DNA of 41,448 nucleotides from Acidobacteriota bacterium (GTDB lineage Bacteria; Acidobacteriota; Terriglobia; Terriglobales; Acidobacteriaceae): NCBI GenBank assembly GCA_021804655.1, contig JAJZHE010000007.1, positions 1 to 41,448 of the forward strand, read 5' to 3'. Shown piece by piece: positions 16,373 to 24,813 of this stretch (position 1 is its first letter; each line of letters starts with the position of its first letter). The notes under the pieces were generated by a model. It saw only the letters and a program-made list of their open reading frames with translations, ran no database searches and was not told where the DNA came from. The position numbers and the translations under genes were made by a program.

Positions 16373-16440
16373 GTAACACTTTGTAACACAGATCGATTAC
16401 TCGCTTTACACTTCGTTACAATTCGTGACGCTTCGTGACT
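16373..16440. promoter_or_regulatory. Phased direct repeats, probable response-regulator boxes
   Basis: Two clusters occur: GTAACACTTTGTAAC (16373-16387, two GTAAC units 10 bp apart) and a four-unit 10-bp repeat tcgctttaca/cttcgttaca/attcgtgacg/cttcgtgact (16401-16440). On the minus strand the units read GTMACGAA-like. Tandem half-sites one helical turn apart are typical of OmpR-family regulators, and the position upstream of the regulator gene suggests autoregulation. Confidence 0.6.
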
Positions 16441-16676
16441 GCGCGCTCTCGTTGCAGATGCTCCACTGAATCTATCGGGATCGCAGTTCTCTCCCGAGCG
16501 GGAAGTCCAGATTTATGGTCGTTCGTTTTCATACGCACATCCGACATGCGAGTCTCATGTGCCTGGTCTTCCCCATTTTTGTTTCCACTCCCACTTCGCG
16601 CTGGCGTTAAGTGGTTTCTGGTGTGAATGCGCGGTGAAGTCAAATCGATATCTTGTCAATCGCAAGGAGAAACCCG
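16441..16676. other. Intergenic region upstream of the ECF sigma gene
   Basis: This 236-bp stretch lies between the phased repeats and the sigma-factor start. It contains a small inverted repeat (TCCCGAGCGGGA) but no promoter that I can assign with confidence. The AAGGAG at 16664-16669 is the SD of the sigma gene. No gene is seen. Confidence 0.4.
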
Positions 16677-17270
16677 ATGCAACCTTCCCCACTCAAACTC
16701 ATCGAAGCCTGCCGTCGCGGCGACAACTCCGCATGGTCCGAGCTTCTGCGCGGTTCTCGCGGACTTGTCTACTCCATTTGCGCCCAGTACACTGGCTCGC
16801 CTGAAGATACGGATGACCTTGTCCAGGAAGTTCTGCTGCGCATCTGGCAGCGGTTGCCAGACTATGACCCGGCACGCGGTGAGCTGAAGGCGTGGATTGC
16901 CACTCTCACGCGCAATCTTTGTGTCGATACATGGCGTCGATCTGCAAGACAGCGTTCCACCGTTTCGCTTGATGCTCCCCTTCATGAGGACGAACCTTCC
17001 CTGCTCCAGCTTATTGCTGATTCCCAGCCGACTCCGGAGCAGTCTGCTGCGCGCGCTGAACTTCGCCAGATTGTATCCCGCTCCATCTGCCATGTCGCCC
17101 CTGAGATGCGCGCTGTCGTCCACATGCGCCTGCTCGACGATCTTGAGAACGAAGACATCTCCACCCGTTTGCGCATTCCGTCCGGCACGGTCAAGTCCCG
17201 CATGAGTCGCGGTCGCTCCCAGCTTGCAGGCTTGCTTCTGCCTGTTCGCTCAGCCCTCGGCGCAGCCTGA
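16677..17270 (+). CDS. ECF-type RNA polymerase sigma factor
   Basis: A 197-residue sigma-70-family protein of the extracytoplasmic-function type. Region 2 (about 15-85) includes the core-binding and -10 recognition helices (DDLVQEVLLRIWQRLP, RNLCVDTWRRSARQ). A linker precedes region 4 with the helix-turn-helix LENEDISTRLRIPSGTVKSRMSRGRSQL. The start at 16677 follows AAGGAG by 7 nt; the track's 16653 start has none. No anti-sigma factor gene follows: the next gene is convergent and separated by a terminator. Control therefore must be exercised elsewhere or by another mechanism. The neighbouring two-component system is a possible transcriptional input, which is inference. Confidence 0.93.
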   Translation: MQPSPLKLIEACRRGDNSAWSELLRGSRGLVYSICAQYTGSPEDTDDLVQEVLLRIWQRLPDYDPARGELKAWIATLTRNLCVDTWRRSARQRSTVSLDAPLHEDEPSLLQLIADSQPTPEQSAARAELRQIVSRSICHVAPEMRAVVHMRLLDDLENEDISTRLRIPSGTVKSRMSRGRSQLAGLLLPVRSALGAA

Positions 17271-17294
17271 ACTGTCTCACAAATTTGAACCCAT

Positions 17295-17331
17295 AAGAAA
17301 AGTGCGGCGTTGGAAACGCCGCACTTTTCTT
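17295..17331. terminator. Bidirectional Rho-independent terminator
   Basis: AAGAAAAGTGCGGCGTT and AACGCCGCACTTTTCTT form a perfect 17-bp stem around a GGA loop, with A-rich and T-rich ends on both sides. It lies between the sigma gene (+) and the MBL-fold gene (-), and can serve both. Confidence 0.92.
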
Positions 17332-17349
17332 ATAATTTTCGTCACGGCT

Positions 17350-18435
17350 TCATTTTGCCGCATACTGCTTGGTCACGCCGGTCCGTTCGTTCGTCACCGT
17401 AAAGCTACCACTGCGAGATACGGTCAGCTCCAGTCCATATCCAGAGTCCTTGGCTTGAGGATCTTTCGCTCGGTCCAGATTTGCGATGTACGCATCCGGA
17501 GCATTCCACGTTGCTCCGCCCTCCATCGAGTAGTGCAACTGCCACCAGTTCTCCAGTCCAGGCGCAGACTTGAGCGTCTTGAACGTTGCCGGAGAGCCTC
17601 CCTTCAGCGCACCATTGTCCATAATCGCAATCCGCGGATGCAGCGCATCCACCAGAGCCGGACTGGAGCTTGGATACCAGCCGTGATGGCTCACCACAAG
17701 AATCTGCGCTGTCCCCAGCTTGTTCACCGGACACATCAGCTCCACTTCCTTGTCGCTCGTCAGGTCGCCCAGGTCCACGATTCGCACCTGCCCAAACTGA
17801 ATCACCGTTCCCAGCGATCGTGAATTCTCCGTCTCGTCATGCGGATACTTCGGTAGATTCGCGCAATACGGATTCTGCTCGCCGGCGCCGGGCAGCGGAT
17901 GGTCAATCACCTTCCAGTCCGCCGTCACCGCAGTTGCAACCAACCCCGTCAGCGGAAGCTTTTCGCCTGGCTGCATCACCACGCGCTTCACATGGTGCTC
18001 ATCCAGCGCTTTCAGGTACGCAGCATAGTTTCCCGCTACGTCTTTCGTCAGCTCACGATACGGCCCATGGTCCAGAAACTCGCCCACTGGAATCCGCGCC
18101 AGCAACTGCGGCACACCACCTACGTGATCGTCGTGAAAGTGGGTAATCAGCACGGCGTCGATCCGTTTCAGTCCAGCTTTGTGAGCCGCAGCCACAATGC
18201 GATCCGCATCGCGTCCATCGTGATCTGCCCATCCGGTATCCACCAGAAGACTCGTGCCCGTCGGCGTTACAAACAGCGTCGATTGCCCACCCTCCACGTC
18301 CATGAAGTAGACATGCAGTTTGCCATCCTGCGCCGCGCTCTTTGCTGCGTGACCCATTCCCGACTGCGCCACTGCCATCATGCCTGCCAGAGCCATCACC
18401 CCGGCCACAGCCAAACGTCCTGTTCCTGCCTGCAT
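17350..18435 (-). CDS. Secreted MBL-fold hydrolase (ComEC C-terminal-like)
   Basis: A 361-residue protein. AGGAGG at 18442-18447 lies 6 nt before the ATG at 18435, so the track's GTG at 18459 is rejected. A signal peptide with hydrophobic core (LAVAGVMALAGMMAVAQ) precedes a metallo-beta-lactamase fold: FMDVEGGQSTLF, LLVDTGW, the metal-binding THFHDDHVGG, RIVDLGDLT and VVSHHGWYPSS. This pattern matches the ComEC/Rec2-related MBL group, where the domain acts alone as a predicted phosphodiesterase or nuclease. The substrate is not known. A C-terminal region of about 90 residues lacks recognisable motifs. It is convergent with the ECF sigma gene. Confidence 0.88.
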   Translation of the reverse strand: MQAGTGRLAVAGVMALAGMMAVAQSGMGHAAKSAAQDGKLHVYFMDVEGGQSTLFVTPTGTSLLVDTGWADHDGRDADRIVAAAHKAGLKRIDAVLITHFHDDHVGGVPQLLARIPVGEFLDHGPYRELTKDVAGNYAAYLKALDEHHVKRVVMQPGEKLPLTGLVATAVTADWKVIDHPLPGAGEQNPYCANLPKYPHDETENSRSLGTVIQFGQVRIVDLGDLTSDKEVELMCPVNKLGTAQILVVSHHGWYPSSSPALVDALHPRIAIMDNGALKGGSPATFKTLKSAPGLENWWQLHYSMEGGATWNAPDAYIANLDRAKDPQAKDSGYGLELTVSRSGSFTVTNERTGVTKQYAAK

Positions 18436-18595
18436 CCTCATCCTCCTGAATCGTTTCACGTGCGCCCCGCGCCCGTTCAGCGCAGCACACCGATTCTAGA
18501 GCATTCTTGCTCATTGTCGATGCAGGCAGGCAGTAGTTTGTGTGGCTTTACAGGTAGGAAAAGCCATACTGAAAGTGTTGCGACGGGAGCACTGG

Positions 18596-18612
18596 GAGCG
18601 AAAACGCTCACG
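18596..18612. promoter_or_regulatory. Operator-like repeat sharing a 14-mer with the TonB-receptor promoter
   Basis: GAGCGAAAACGCTC has perfect GAGCG/CGCTC arms. The segment CGAAAACGCTCACG (18599-18612) is identical to 4568-4581 in the promoter spacer of the TonB receptor gene. This could be a binding site of a shared LacI-type regulator. Confidence 0.45.
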
Positions 18613-18630
18613 CGCGCTTCCTTCATCTCC

Positions 18631-18642
18631 TGTGAGCGCTCC
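18631..18642. promoter_or_regulatory. lac-operator-like palindrome upstream of GH20
   Basis: TGTGAGCGCTCC contains the perfect palindrome GAGCGCTC preceded by TGT, close to the left and central part of the symmetrised E. coli lac operator. It lies 35 bp from the GAGCGAAAACGCTC repeat. Function is inferred. Confidence 0.35.
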
Positions 18643-18799
18643 ATGTTTCATCTGGAACCGCATCGGCAGCAAGTCCATGGGAGCGCCAGAGCGCCAGAAC
18701 GGCTGACGCGGGCAAATCACGTTAAGATACAGGCTGAGTTCACACGGCCATCTGTGCGCACGGCTGCACAGTTTGGGGACCGTGTTTCAGGAGCCAGAA

Positions 18800-20884
18800 A
18801 TGCCCCGCCATCTTCGCACTTTGCTTGCTTTTGTGATTTGTAGCGCAACGCTGACCTCGGCGTTTGCACAAAGTTCCCGGCAGGCAACCACAGTCGATCT
18901 TCCGCCTGTGATGCCCATGCCATCCAGTATTCAGATTCAGCCTGGGGTCTTGCCGTTGGATGGACACTTCCGCGTCGAACTGACGGGATATTCGGAGCCG
19001 CGCCTGGTGCGCGCGCGCGCGCGCTTTCTGAATCGGCTCTCGGCCGAGACCGGCATTTTATTTGGGTTGGAGGGGGACGAAGACACGCCGCGCGAAGCGA
19101 CGCAGCGTCTGGTGGTGCATACTGGCAAAGCCAGTGCCGCTGTGCAGAAACTGGGCGAGGATGAAAGCTATCATCTGGCGATCGATGCGCAGGGCGCTCA
19201 GTTGTCGGCACCGAATCCGCTTGGCGTTCTGCGTGGATTGCAGACGTTTCTGCAGATGGTCAAAGCATCGCCGCAGGGATTCGTCGTTCCCTATGCTGTG
19301 ATCGACGATCAACCGCGCTTTCCGTGGCGCGGGCTGATGATTGACGCTTCACGCCACTTCATTCCCCTGCCGGTCATCCTGCGCAATCTTGACGCGATGG
19401 AGACGGTGAAGCTGAACGTCTTCCACTGGCACTTGTCGGACGATCAGGGTTTCCGCGTCGAAAGCCGGGTCTTTCCGCTGTTACAGGAAAAAGGCTCGAA
19501 CGGACAGTTTTATACGCAGGAGCAGATTCGCGAGGTGATTGCCTACGCGCGCGATCGAGGCATTCGCGTGGTGCCGGAGTTTGACATGCCAGCCCATGCA
19601 ACAAGCTGGCTCGTGGGCTATCCGCAATTGGGCAGTGCGAAGGGACCGTACAGCATTGCGGATCGGTTTGGAGTGTTGGACGGAGCCATCGATCCGACGC
19701 GCGAGAGCACCTATCTTTTTCTCAATCGTTTTGTGGGTGAGATGACCACGTTGTTTCCCGATGCGTATTTTCACATTGGCGGCGATGAGTGCAATGGCAA
19801 GGAATGGGATGCGAATGCGCACATCCAGCAGTTCATGCGCCTGCATCACATCAAGGACAATGCAGCGTTGCAGGCTTTCTTCACGGCGCGTGTGGAGCGG
19901 CTGGTGACAGCGCACGGCAAGGTCGTCGAGGGATGGGACGAGGTGCTTCAGCCGGAGACGCCAAAGCAGGTGGTCATCCAGTCCTGGCGTGGTCGGGAGT
20001 CGTTGTTGCATGCGGCGCAGCACGGCTATCGCGCCTTGCTTTCGACCGGATATTACCTGGACCTGAATCAATCCGCGGCAGAGCATTACAGCGTCGATCC
20101 GCTGGCCGGAATTGCCGACAAGCTGACGCCAGCTCAGACCAAAAACATTCTCGGGGGCGAAGCCGCCATCTGGAGCGAATATGTGGATGGCCAGACGATC
20201 GACACGCGCATCTGGCCGCGCATGGCGGCCATTGCCGAGCGCCTGTGGTCGCCGACAGAGGTGAACGATGTCAACAGCATGTATCGACGGCTGGACGTGT
20301 TCCGTGTTCGTCTGGCTGCCTGGGGCGTCAATCCACGCGCAACCACCCGGACGATGCTGGAAAGCATCTCCGGCGATCCAGACCCGACTGCGTTGCGTGT
20401 TCTGGCTTCGGCTGTCCAGCCACCGCAGGGGTATGCGCGCGGCGGGCTGCAACCGGCTTACACCTATACGCCACTGAATCATCTGGTCGATGCGATTCCT
20501 CCGGAGAGCGAAGCAGCGCGGCAATTCCAGAGATTGGCGACCGCCATCGCCTCCGGCCAGGCGACGCAGGCTGAGTGGGAGCAGGCGCGCGCCATGCTGA
20601 ACCGGTGGCGCGGGAACCAGCAAAAGCTGGCACCGATGCTCGATCGTTCTGCGTTGACGGCAGAGCTTGGACCGGTCTCTGCAACCTTGAATCGCGTGGC
20701 TGCGATCGGTCTGGACGCGATGCTGGAGATCGAAGGCGGACAACACTCCACAACGGAGATGACGACGGAGTGGGAACGTGAATTGAAGGCGGCAGAAGCG
20801 CCGCAAGCAGTGCTCATTCTGCCGATCGTTGCTCCGGTGCGGGCACTGGTGGAGGCTGCGGCAGCGCCGACATCTGCGCGTTGA
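18800..20884 (+). CDS. Secreted GH20 beta-N-acetylhexosaminidase
   Basis: A 694-residue exo-enzyme expected to remove terminal GlcNAc/GalNAc from chitin oligomers, glycans or peptidoglycan fragments. CAGGAG lies 6 nt before the ATG at 18800; the track's TTG at 18773 is rejected. A signal peptide (LRTLLAFVICSATLTSAFAQ) is followed by the GH20b N-terminal domain (about 35-160) and the catalytic barrel, starting RFPWRGLMIDASRHF. Motifs include VFHWHLSDDQGFRVE and the catalytic Asp-Glu pair 329-330 in FHIGGDECNGKEW (substrate-assisted mechanism). A helical C-terminal extension of about 150 residues is unassigned. It is 54 bp upstream of a GH115 gene with no terminator between. Confidence 0.94.
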   Translation: MPRHLRTLLAFVICSATLTSAFAQSSRQATTVDLPPVMPMPSSIQIQPGVLPLDGHFRVELTGYSEPRLVRARARFLNRLSAETGILFGLEGDEDTPREATQRLVVHTGKASAAVQKLGEDESYHLAIDAQGAQLSAPNPLGVLRGLQTFLQMVKASPQGFVVPYAVIDDQPRFPWRGLMIDASRHFIPLPVILRNLDAMETVKLNVFHWHLSDDQGFRVESRVFPLLQEKGSNGQFYTQEQIREVIAYARDRGIRVVPEFDMPAHATSWLVGYPQLGSAKGPYSIADRFGVLDGAIDPTRESTYLFLNRFVGEMTTLFPDAYFHIGGDECNGKEWDANAHIQQFMRLHHIKDNAALQAFFTARVERLVTAHGKVVEGWDEVLQPETPKQVVIQSWRGRESLLHAAQHGYRALLSTGYYLDLNQSAAEHYSVDPLAGIADKLTPAQTKNILGGEAAIWSEYVDGQTIDTRIWPRMAAIAERLWSPTEVNDVNSMYRRLDVFRVRLAAWGVNPRATTRTMLESISGDPDPTALRVLASAVQPPQGYARGGLQPAYTYTPLNHLVDAIPPESEAARQFQRLATAIASGQATQAEWEQARAMLNRWRGNQQKLAPMLDRSALTAELGPVSATLNRVAAIGLDAMLEIEGGQHSTTEMTTEWERELKAAEAPQAVLILPIVAPVRALVEAAAAPTSAR

Positions 20885-20938
20885 GGCAATGACCGGAGGC
20901 TTGCATTACATCGATTTAGCTGATAGAAAGAGTGCGCG

Positions 20939-23824
20939 ATGAAGATGCACTCGATGTGTGCTGGAATTGTGTGCGGGATGACCGCAACACTTGCCTTTGG
21001 ACTGGGACAGCCGAAGATGGTTGCCTTTCAACCGGCCTCCGGAGCCTTTTCCCTGGCGGCGAACGGACGTACGGCGACGCTGCTGCTGGATCCGGCTGAC
21101 GATCCGGGTGTCCTGCGCGCGGCAGGCGATTTTCGCCAGGATATTGACCGCGTGACCGGCTTGACGCCGACGCTCGTCACCGAAGTGCAGCCGAAGGGGA
21201 AACAGGCTGAAGTTGTCATCATTGGCACGCTCGGCCACAGCGCGCTCATCGATCGACTTGTGCGCGCGCACAGAATCGATCTCTCAGCGATTGCGGGCAA
21301 GTGGGAAGCGACGCTGACCGAAGTTGTGGATCATCCGTTACCGGGGATCCAGCGTGCATTGGTCATTGCAGGCAGCGACAAACGCGGCACCATCTATGGA
21401 ATGTACGATCTCTCGGAGCAGATCGGCGTCTCGCCCTGGTACTGGTGGGCCGATGTTCCCGTGCAACACCATGAAGCGCTCTTCGTGCTGCCTGGAGCAC
21501 ATATTTCCGGCGAGCCTGCGGTACGCTATCGCGGCATCTTCCTGAACGATGAAGCACCTGCGCTCACTGGGTGGGTGAATGAGCGCTACGGCGGATATAA
21601 CCATCGTTTTTACGCGCACGTCTTTGAACTGCTGCTGCGGCTGCACGCCAATTATCTGTGGCCTGCAATGTGGGGCAGCGCGTTCAACGAAGACGATCCG
21701 GAAAATCCCAAACTGGCCAATCTGTACGGCATCGTCATGGGCACATCGCACCATGAGCCGATGTTGCGCGCACAGCAGGAGTGGAAGCGGCACGGCGTTG
21801 GACCGTGGAACTTCTCAACCAACGCGCCGGAACTGGAAAAGTTCTGGACCGAGGGCATTGAGCGCAACGGCAACTACGAAAGCACGATTACGCTGGGCAT
21901 GCGCGGCGACGGTGACATGCCGATGACGGGTGGACAGAATATTGAGCTGCTGGAGCAGATTGTCGCCGCACAGCGCGCGATTCTGGATGCACACAGCACC
22001 CCGAGGCTGAAGGCGGATCTCAAGGTGTGGGCGCTTTACAAGGAAGTGCAGGGTTACTACGAAAGCGGCATGCGCGTGCCCGACGATGTGACGCTGTTGT
22101 GGAGCGACGATAACTGGGGCAATATTCGCCGTTTGCCCACTCAGGCGGAACGGGCGCGCAGCGGCGGGGCAGGCATCTACTACCACTTCGACTATGTGGG
22201 CGATCCACGCAATTACAAATGGCTCAATACCAACCCCATCCCCAAGGTGTGGGAACAGATGCACCTGGCTGTGGAGTACGGTGCGACGCGCATCTGGGTG
22301 GTCAACGTTGGCGACCTGAAGCCGATGGAGTTTCCGATCGAGTTTTTCCTGAGCTATGCGCGCGATCCTGAGCGCTGGGGCAAGGATCAGCTCAACGAGT
22401 TCACGCGTCTCTGGGCCGCGCGCGAGTTCGGGCCGGAGCATGCGGAAGCGATTGCAGCCATGATGGCCGAGTATACGAAGATGAATGGGTGGCGCAAGCC
22501 GGAGCTGATCGATCCGACGACCTTCAGCCTGACCCACTACAACGAAGCGGATCGCGTGGAAGCGCAGTGGAAGAAACTGGAAGACGATGCAACGACCCTC
22601 GGCAAGCAACTTCCTGCCAGCGAGCAGGATGCGTATTTCGAGCTGGTGCTGCACCCGATTCTGGCTTCGGGCACAGTGACGCGACTTTACATCACAGCCG
22701 GACGCAATCGCCTCTACGCTGCCGAAGGCCGAGCCAGCGCCAATGCTCTGGCGGACGAAGCGCGCGCGCTTTTTGCGGAAGATGCAACCATCCGTCATCG
22801 CTATAATCACGAAATTGCAGGCGGGAAATGGAACCATATGATGGACCAGACGCATCTTGGCTACACCTGGTGGCAGGAGCCGCCGGTGAACGTGATGCCT
22901 GCGGTGAGCCAGGTGCAGTTGTGGCCCGAGGCGCGCATGAGCGTGCTGAGTGAAGGGACGACATCGTTCTATCAGAAGCAGGAGCTGCACTTCGATCATT
23001 TTGCGCGGCAGACGCGATTCTTTGACGTTTTCAATCGCGGCTCAAAGCCGTTTCAGTTCAGCGTCTCTGCGGATCAGCCCTGGGTCCACGTAAGTATCCA
23101 GCAGGGAACGGTGATCAGCGAGCAGCGCGTTCAGGTGACGGTGGACTGGACGCATCTCCAGCCTGGAGAATCGACGGGCACCATCACGGTCAGCCAGGCG
23201 CAATCGGCAGCTCGCGCGCCGACGTTCAAAATTGCTGTGATCGCATCGGTCGCCCAGGGCGTGACGCCGTCAACTTTGGACGGATTTGCGGAAAGCGACG
23301 GGCTGGTGGCGATGGAAGCTGAGGACACAACAGCGCGAGTCGCTGTGGCTACAGCTCACTGGGGCCGCATTCCAGACTACGGGCTGACGCGCTCCGGAAT
23401 GACGATCTTTCCGGTCACCGCAGCCAGTATTCGCACGACGCAAAACGCTCCACGGCTTGATTACAAGATGTATCTCTTCGACACGGGCGCGATGAATCTG
23501 GACGTGTCGGTTGGCCCTTCGTTGAACTTCGTTCCTGGCCGTGGCCTGCGCTTTGCAGTGTGGCTGGATGACGGACAACCGCAGATCGTGGATGCGCTGG
23601 CCGACTTGTCGGAGAAGACGTGGGCAAAAGTCGTCAGCGATGAGATACGCCACGTCACCGTCGCGATGCAGGTGGCGCAGCCCGGCTACCATACGCTGCA
23701 TCTGGCGATGGTCGATCCGGGACTGGTGGTCGAACGCCTGGTGCTGGCAGCGCCGGGCAGCCTGAAGGCCAGTTATCTGGGACCACCGGAGAGTCCTCAC
23801 GCCCTGCCTGCTGCAGCCCATTGA
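20939..23824 (+). CDS. Secreted GH115 family glycosidase (xylan alpha-glucuronidase type)
   Basis: A 961-residue protein. An N-terminal signal-like hydrophobic segment (CAGIVCGMTATLAFGLG) is followed by the GH115 N-terminal domain (VIIGTLGHSALIDRL; AGSDKRGTIYGMYDLSEQIGVSPWYWWADVP). The catalytic barrel shows RYRGIFLNDEAPALTGW, LHANYLWPAMWGSAF, GIVMGTSHHEPMLRAQ, ITLGMRGDGDMPM and WSDDNWGNIRRLP, and a C-terminal region (about 790-945) follows. These are hallmarks of GH115, whose characterised members remove 4-O-methyl-glucuronic acid from internal xylose of glucuronoxylan. GAAAGAG lies about 6 nt before the ATG. It probably shares a transcript with the GH20 gene upstream; the pairing of substrates is unusual. 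Confidence 0.92.
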   Translation: MKMHSMCAGIVCGMTATLAFGLGQPKMVAFQPASGAFSLAANGRTATLLLDPADDPGVLRAAGDFRQDIDRVTGLTPTLVTEVQPKGKQAEVVIIGTLGHSALIDRLVRAHRIDLSAIAGKWEATLTEVVDHPLPGIQRALVIAGSDKRGTIYGMYDLSEQIGVSPWYWWADVPVQHHEALFVLPGAHISGEPAVRYRGIFLNDEAPALTGWVNERYGGYNHRFYAHVFELLLRLHANYLWPAMWGSAFNEDDPENPKLANLYGIVMGTSHHEPMLRAQQEWKRHGVGPWNFSTNAPELEKFWTEGIERNGNYESTITLGMRGDGDMPMTGGQNIELLEQIVAAQRAILDAHSTPRLKADLKVWALYKEVQGYYESGMRVPDDVTLLWSDDNWGNIRRLPTQAERARSGGAGIYYHFDYVGDPRNYKWLNTNPIPKVWEQMHLAVEYGATRIWVVNVGDLKPMEFPIEFFLSYARDPERWGKDQLNEFTRLWAAREFGPEHAEAIAAMMAEYTKMNGWRKPELIDPTTFSLTHYNEADRVEAQWKKLEDDATTLGKQLPASEQDAYFELVLHPILASGTVTRLYITAGRNRLYAAEGRASANALADEARALFAEDATIRHRYNHEIAGGKWNHMMDQTHLGYTWWQEPPVNVMPAVSQVQLWPEARMSVLSEGTTSFYQKQELHFDHFARQTRFFDVFNRGSKPFQFSVSADQPWVHVSIQQGTVISEQRVQVTVDWTHLQPGESTGTITVSQAQSAARAPTFKIAVIASVAQGVTPSTLDGFAESDGLVAMEAEDTTARVAVATAHWGRIPDYGLTRSGMTIFPVTAASIRTTQNAPRLDYKMYLFDTGAMNLDVSVGPSLNFVPGRGLRFAVWLDDGQPQIVDALADLSEKTWAKVVSDEIRHVTVAMQVAQPGYHTLHLAMVDPGLVVERLVLAAPGSLKASYLGPPESPHALPAAAH

Positions 23825-23880
23825 GGCATACTGCCGCATACGGCTACATACTGCTCCTGCGATCAACTTGCTGCAGCTTC

Positions 23881-23886
23881 TATAAT
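23881..23886 (+). promoter_or_regulatory. -10 element upstream of fabG
   Basis: A perfect TATAAT at 23881-23886 predicts transcription from about 23893, 53 nt before the fabG ATG. A -35 at the right distance is weak. Confidence 0.4.
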
Positions 23887-23945
23887 CGGCAGGGAGCGCG
23901 CGGGGATCTCTGCCGTTGGCGCAGATTTTTTTACGAGGACGAACG

Positions 23946-24695
23946 ATGAGCGAACTTGCAGGCCGAATTGCGCTGGTAACCGGGGCTTCACAGGGAATTG
24001 GGCGCGCGTGCGCATTGGAACTGGCGGCAAGGGGTGCTACGGTCGCGCTGGCAGCGCGCAATGAGGCTAAGCTCACCCAGGTGCGGTCCGAAATCGTCGC
24101 CGCCGGTGGAAGCGCGGAGATATTTCCTCTCGACATTGCCAGCGAAGAGTCGATCCGAAGCTGCGCAAAAGCCGTGTTGGACGGGCTGGGAACGGTCGCG
24201 ATTCTGGTGAACAACGCCGGCATCACGCGCGATGGGCTGGTGCTACGGATGAAGCGAGCCGATTGGGACGACGTACTCACGACCAATCTGACGGGCGCGT
24301 TTCTGCTCACGCAGTCGCTGCTGAGCGCGATGCTCAAAAATCGCTGGGGGCGCATCATCAACATCACCAGTGTTGTTGCGCGCACCGGGCAGGCGGGTCA
24401 GGTGAACTATGCCGCAAGCAAGGCGGGCCTGATCGGTATGACACGTTCGCTTGCGCGTGAGGTTGCAAGCCGCGGTATTACCGTCAATGCCGTTGCGCCC
24501 GGCTATATTGAAACGCCGATGACCGAGGTGTTGAACGAGGCGCAACGGGCAGCCATGATGCAGTCCATTCCGTTGGGCCGACCTGGAACCGACGGCGAGA
24601 TCGCCCACGCCATCGCGTATCTGGCCAGTGAAGGCGCCGGTTATGTGACCGGGCATGTTCTGGATGTGAACGGCGGCATGTTCATCGGCGGTTGA
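23946..24695 (+). CDS. fabG: 3-oxoacyl-[acyl-carrier-protein] reductase FabG (SDR family)
   Basis: A 249-residue NADPH-dependent short-chain dehydrogenase that reduces 3-ketoacyl-ACP in fatty-acid elongation. Visible are the Rossmann motif TGASQGIGRA, the NNAGITRDGL segment typical of FabG, the catalytic Ser (NITSVVARTG) with YAASK (Tyr and Lys), and the tail APGYIETPMT...GHVLDVNGGMFIGG. The ATG at 23946 is preceded by GAGGAC at 6 nt; the track start at 23916 has no support. No other fab or acp gene is adjacent, so a role as a general SDR cannot be excluded, but the sequence is very FabG-like. It is transcribed alone from a TATAAT-containing region. Confidence 0.92.
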   Translation: MSELAGRIALVTGASQGIGRACALELAARGATVALAARNEAKLTQVRSEIVAAGGSAEIFPLDIASEESIRSCAKAVLDGLGTVAILVNNAGITRDGLVLRMKRADWDDVLTTNLTGAFLLTQSLLSAMLKNRWGRIINITSVVARTGQAGQVNYAASKAGLIGMTRSLAREVASRGITVNAVAPGYIETPMTEVLNEAQRAAMMQSIPLGRPGTDGEIAHAIAYLASEGAGYVTGHVLDVNGGMFIGG

Positions 24696-24813
24696 GGAGC
24701 TTCAGCCGATCTCCTGACCGATGTTTGTCCCGTCACAACACAAACCCTGAATTGCACGACCTTTGCTTCATGTTTTGCTTTGTCCTGCCGATGACCGTTT
24801 TGAGGGATTTGGT

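Larger units (their letters stand above)
18436..18799. other. Divergent intergenic region between the MBL-fold and GH20 genes
   Basis: A 364-bp gene-free stretch. It holds two LacI-operator-like inverted repeats (listed separately). I see no convincing -35/-10 pair; GATACA at 18726-18731 with CTGACG 17 bp upstream is the best but weak candidate for the GH20 gene. No RNA gene or small ORF with an SD was found. Confidence 0.4.

Noticed and set aside
16401-16440. Short regular repeat considered as a CRISPR remnant
   Set aside because: The period is 10 bp with no spacers; it fits regulator half-sites instead.
19481-20806. 441-aa minus-strand ORF inside the GH20 gene
   Set aside because: Shadow ORF; Arg/His-rich translation without motifs, fully inside a well-supported enzyme gene.
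21815-22999. 394-aa minus-strand ORF inside the GH115 gene
   Set aside because: Shadow of the GH115 gene with the same biased composition and no recognisable domain.
23270-24385. 371-aa minus-strand ORF across the GH115-fabG junction
   Set aside because: It crosses two good plus-strand genes and the fabG promoter region; no domain is visible.
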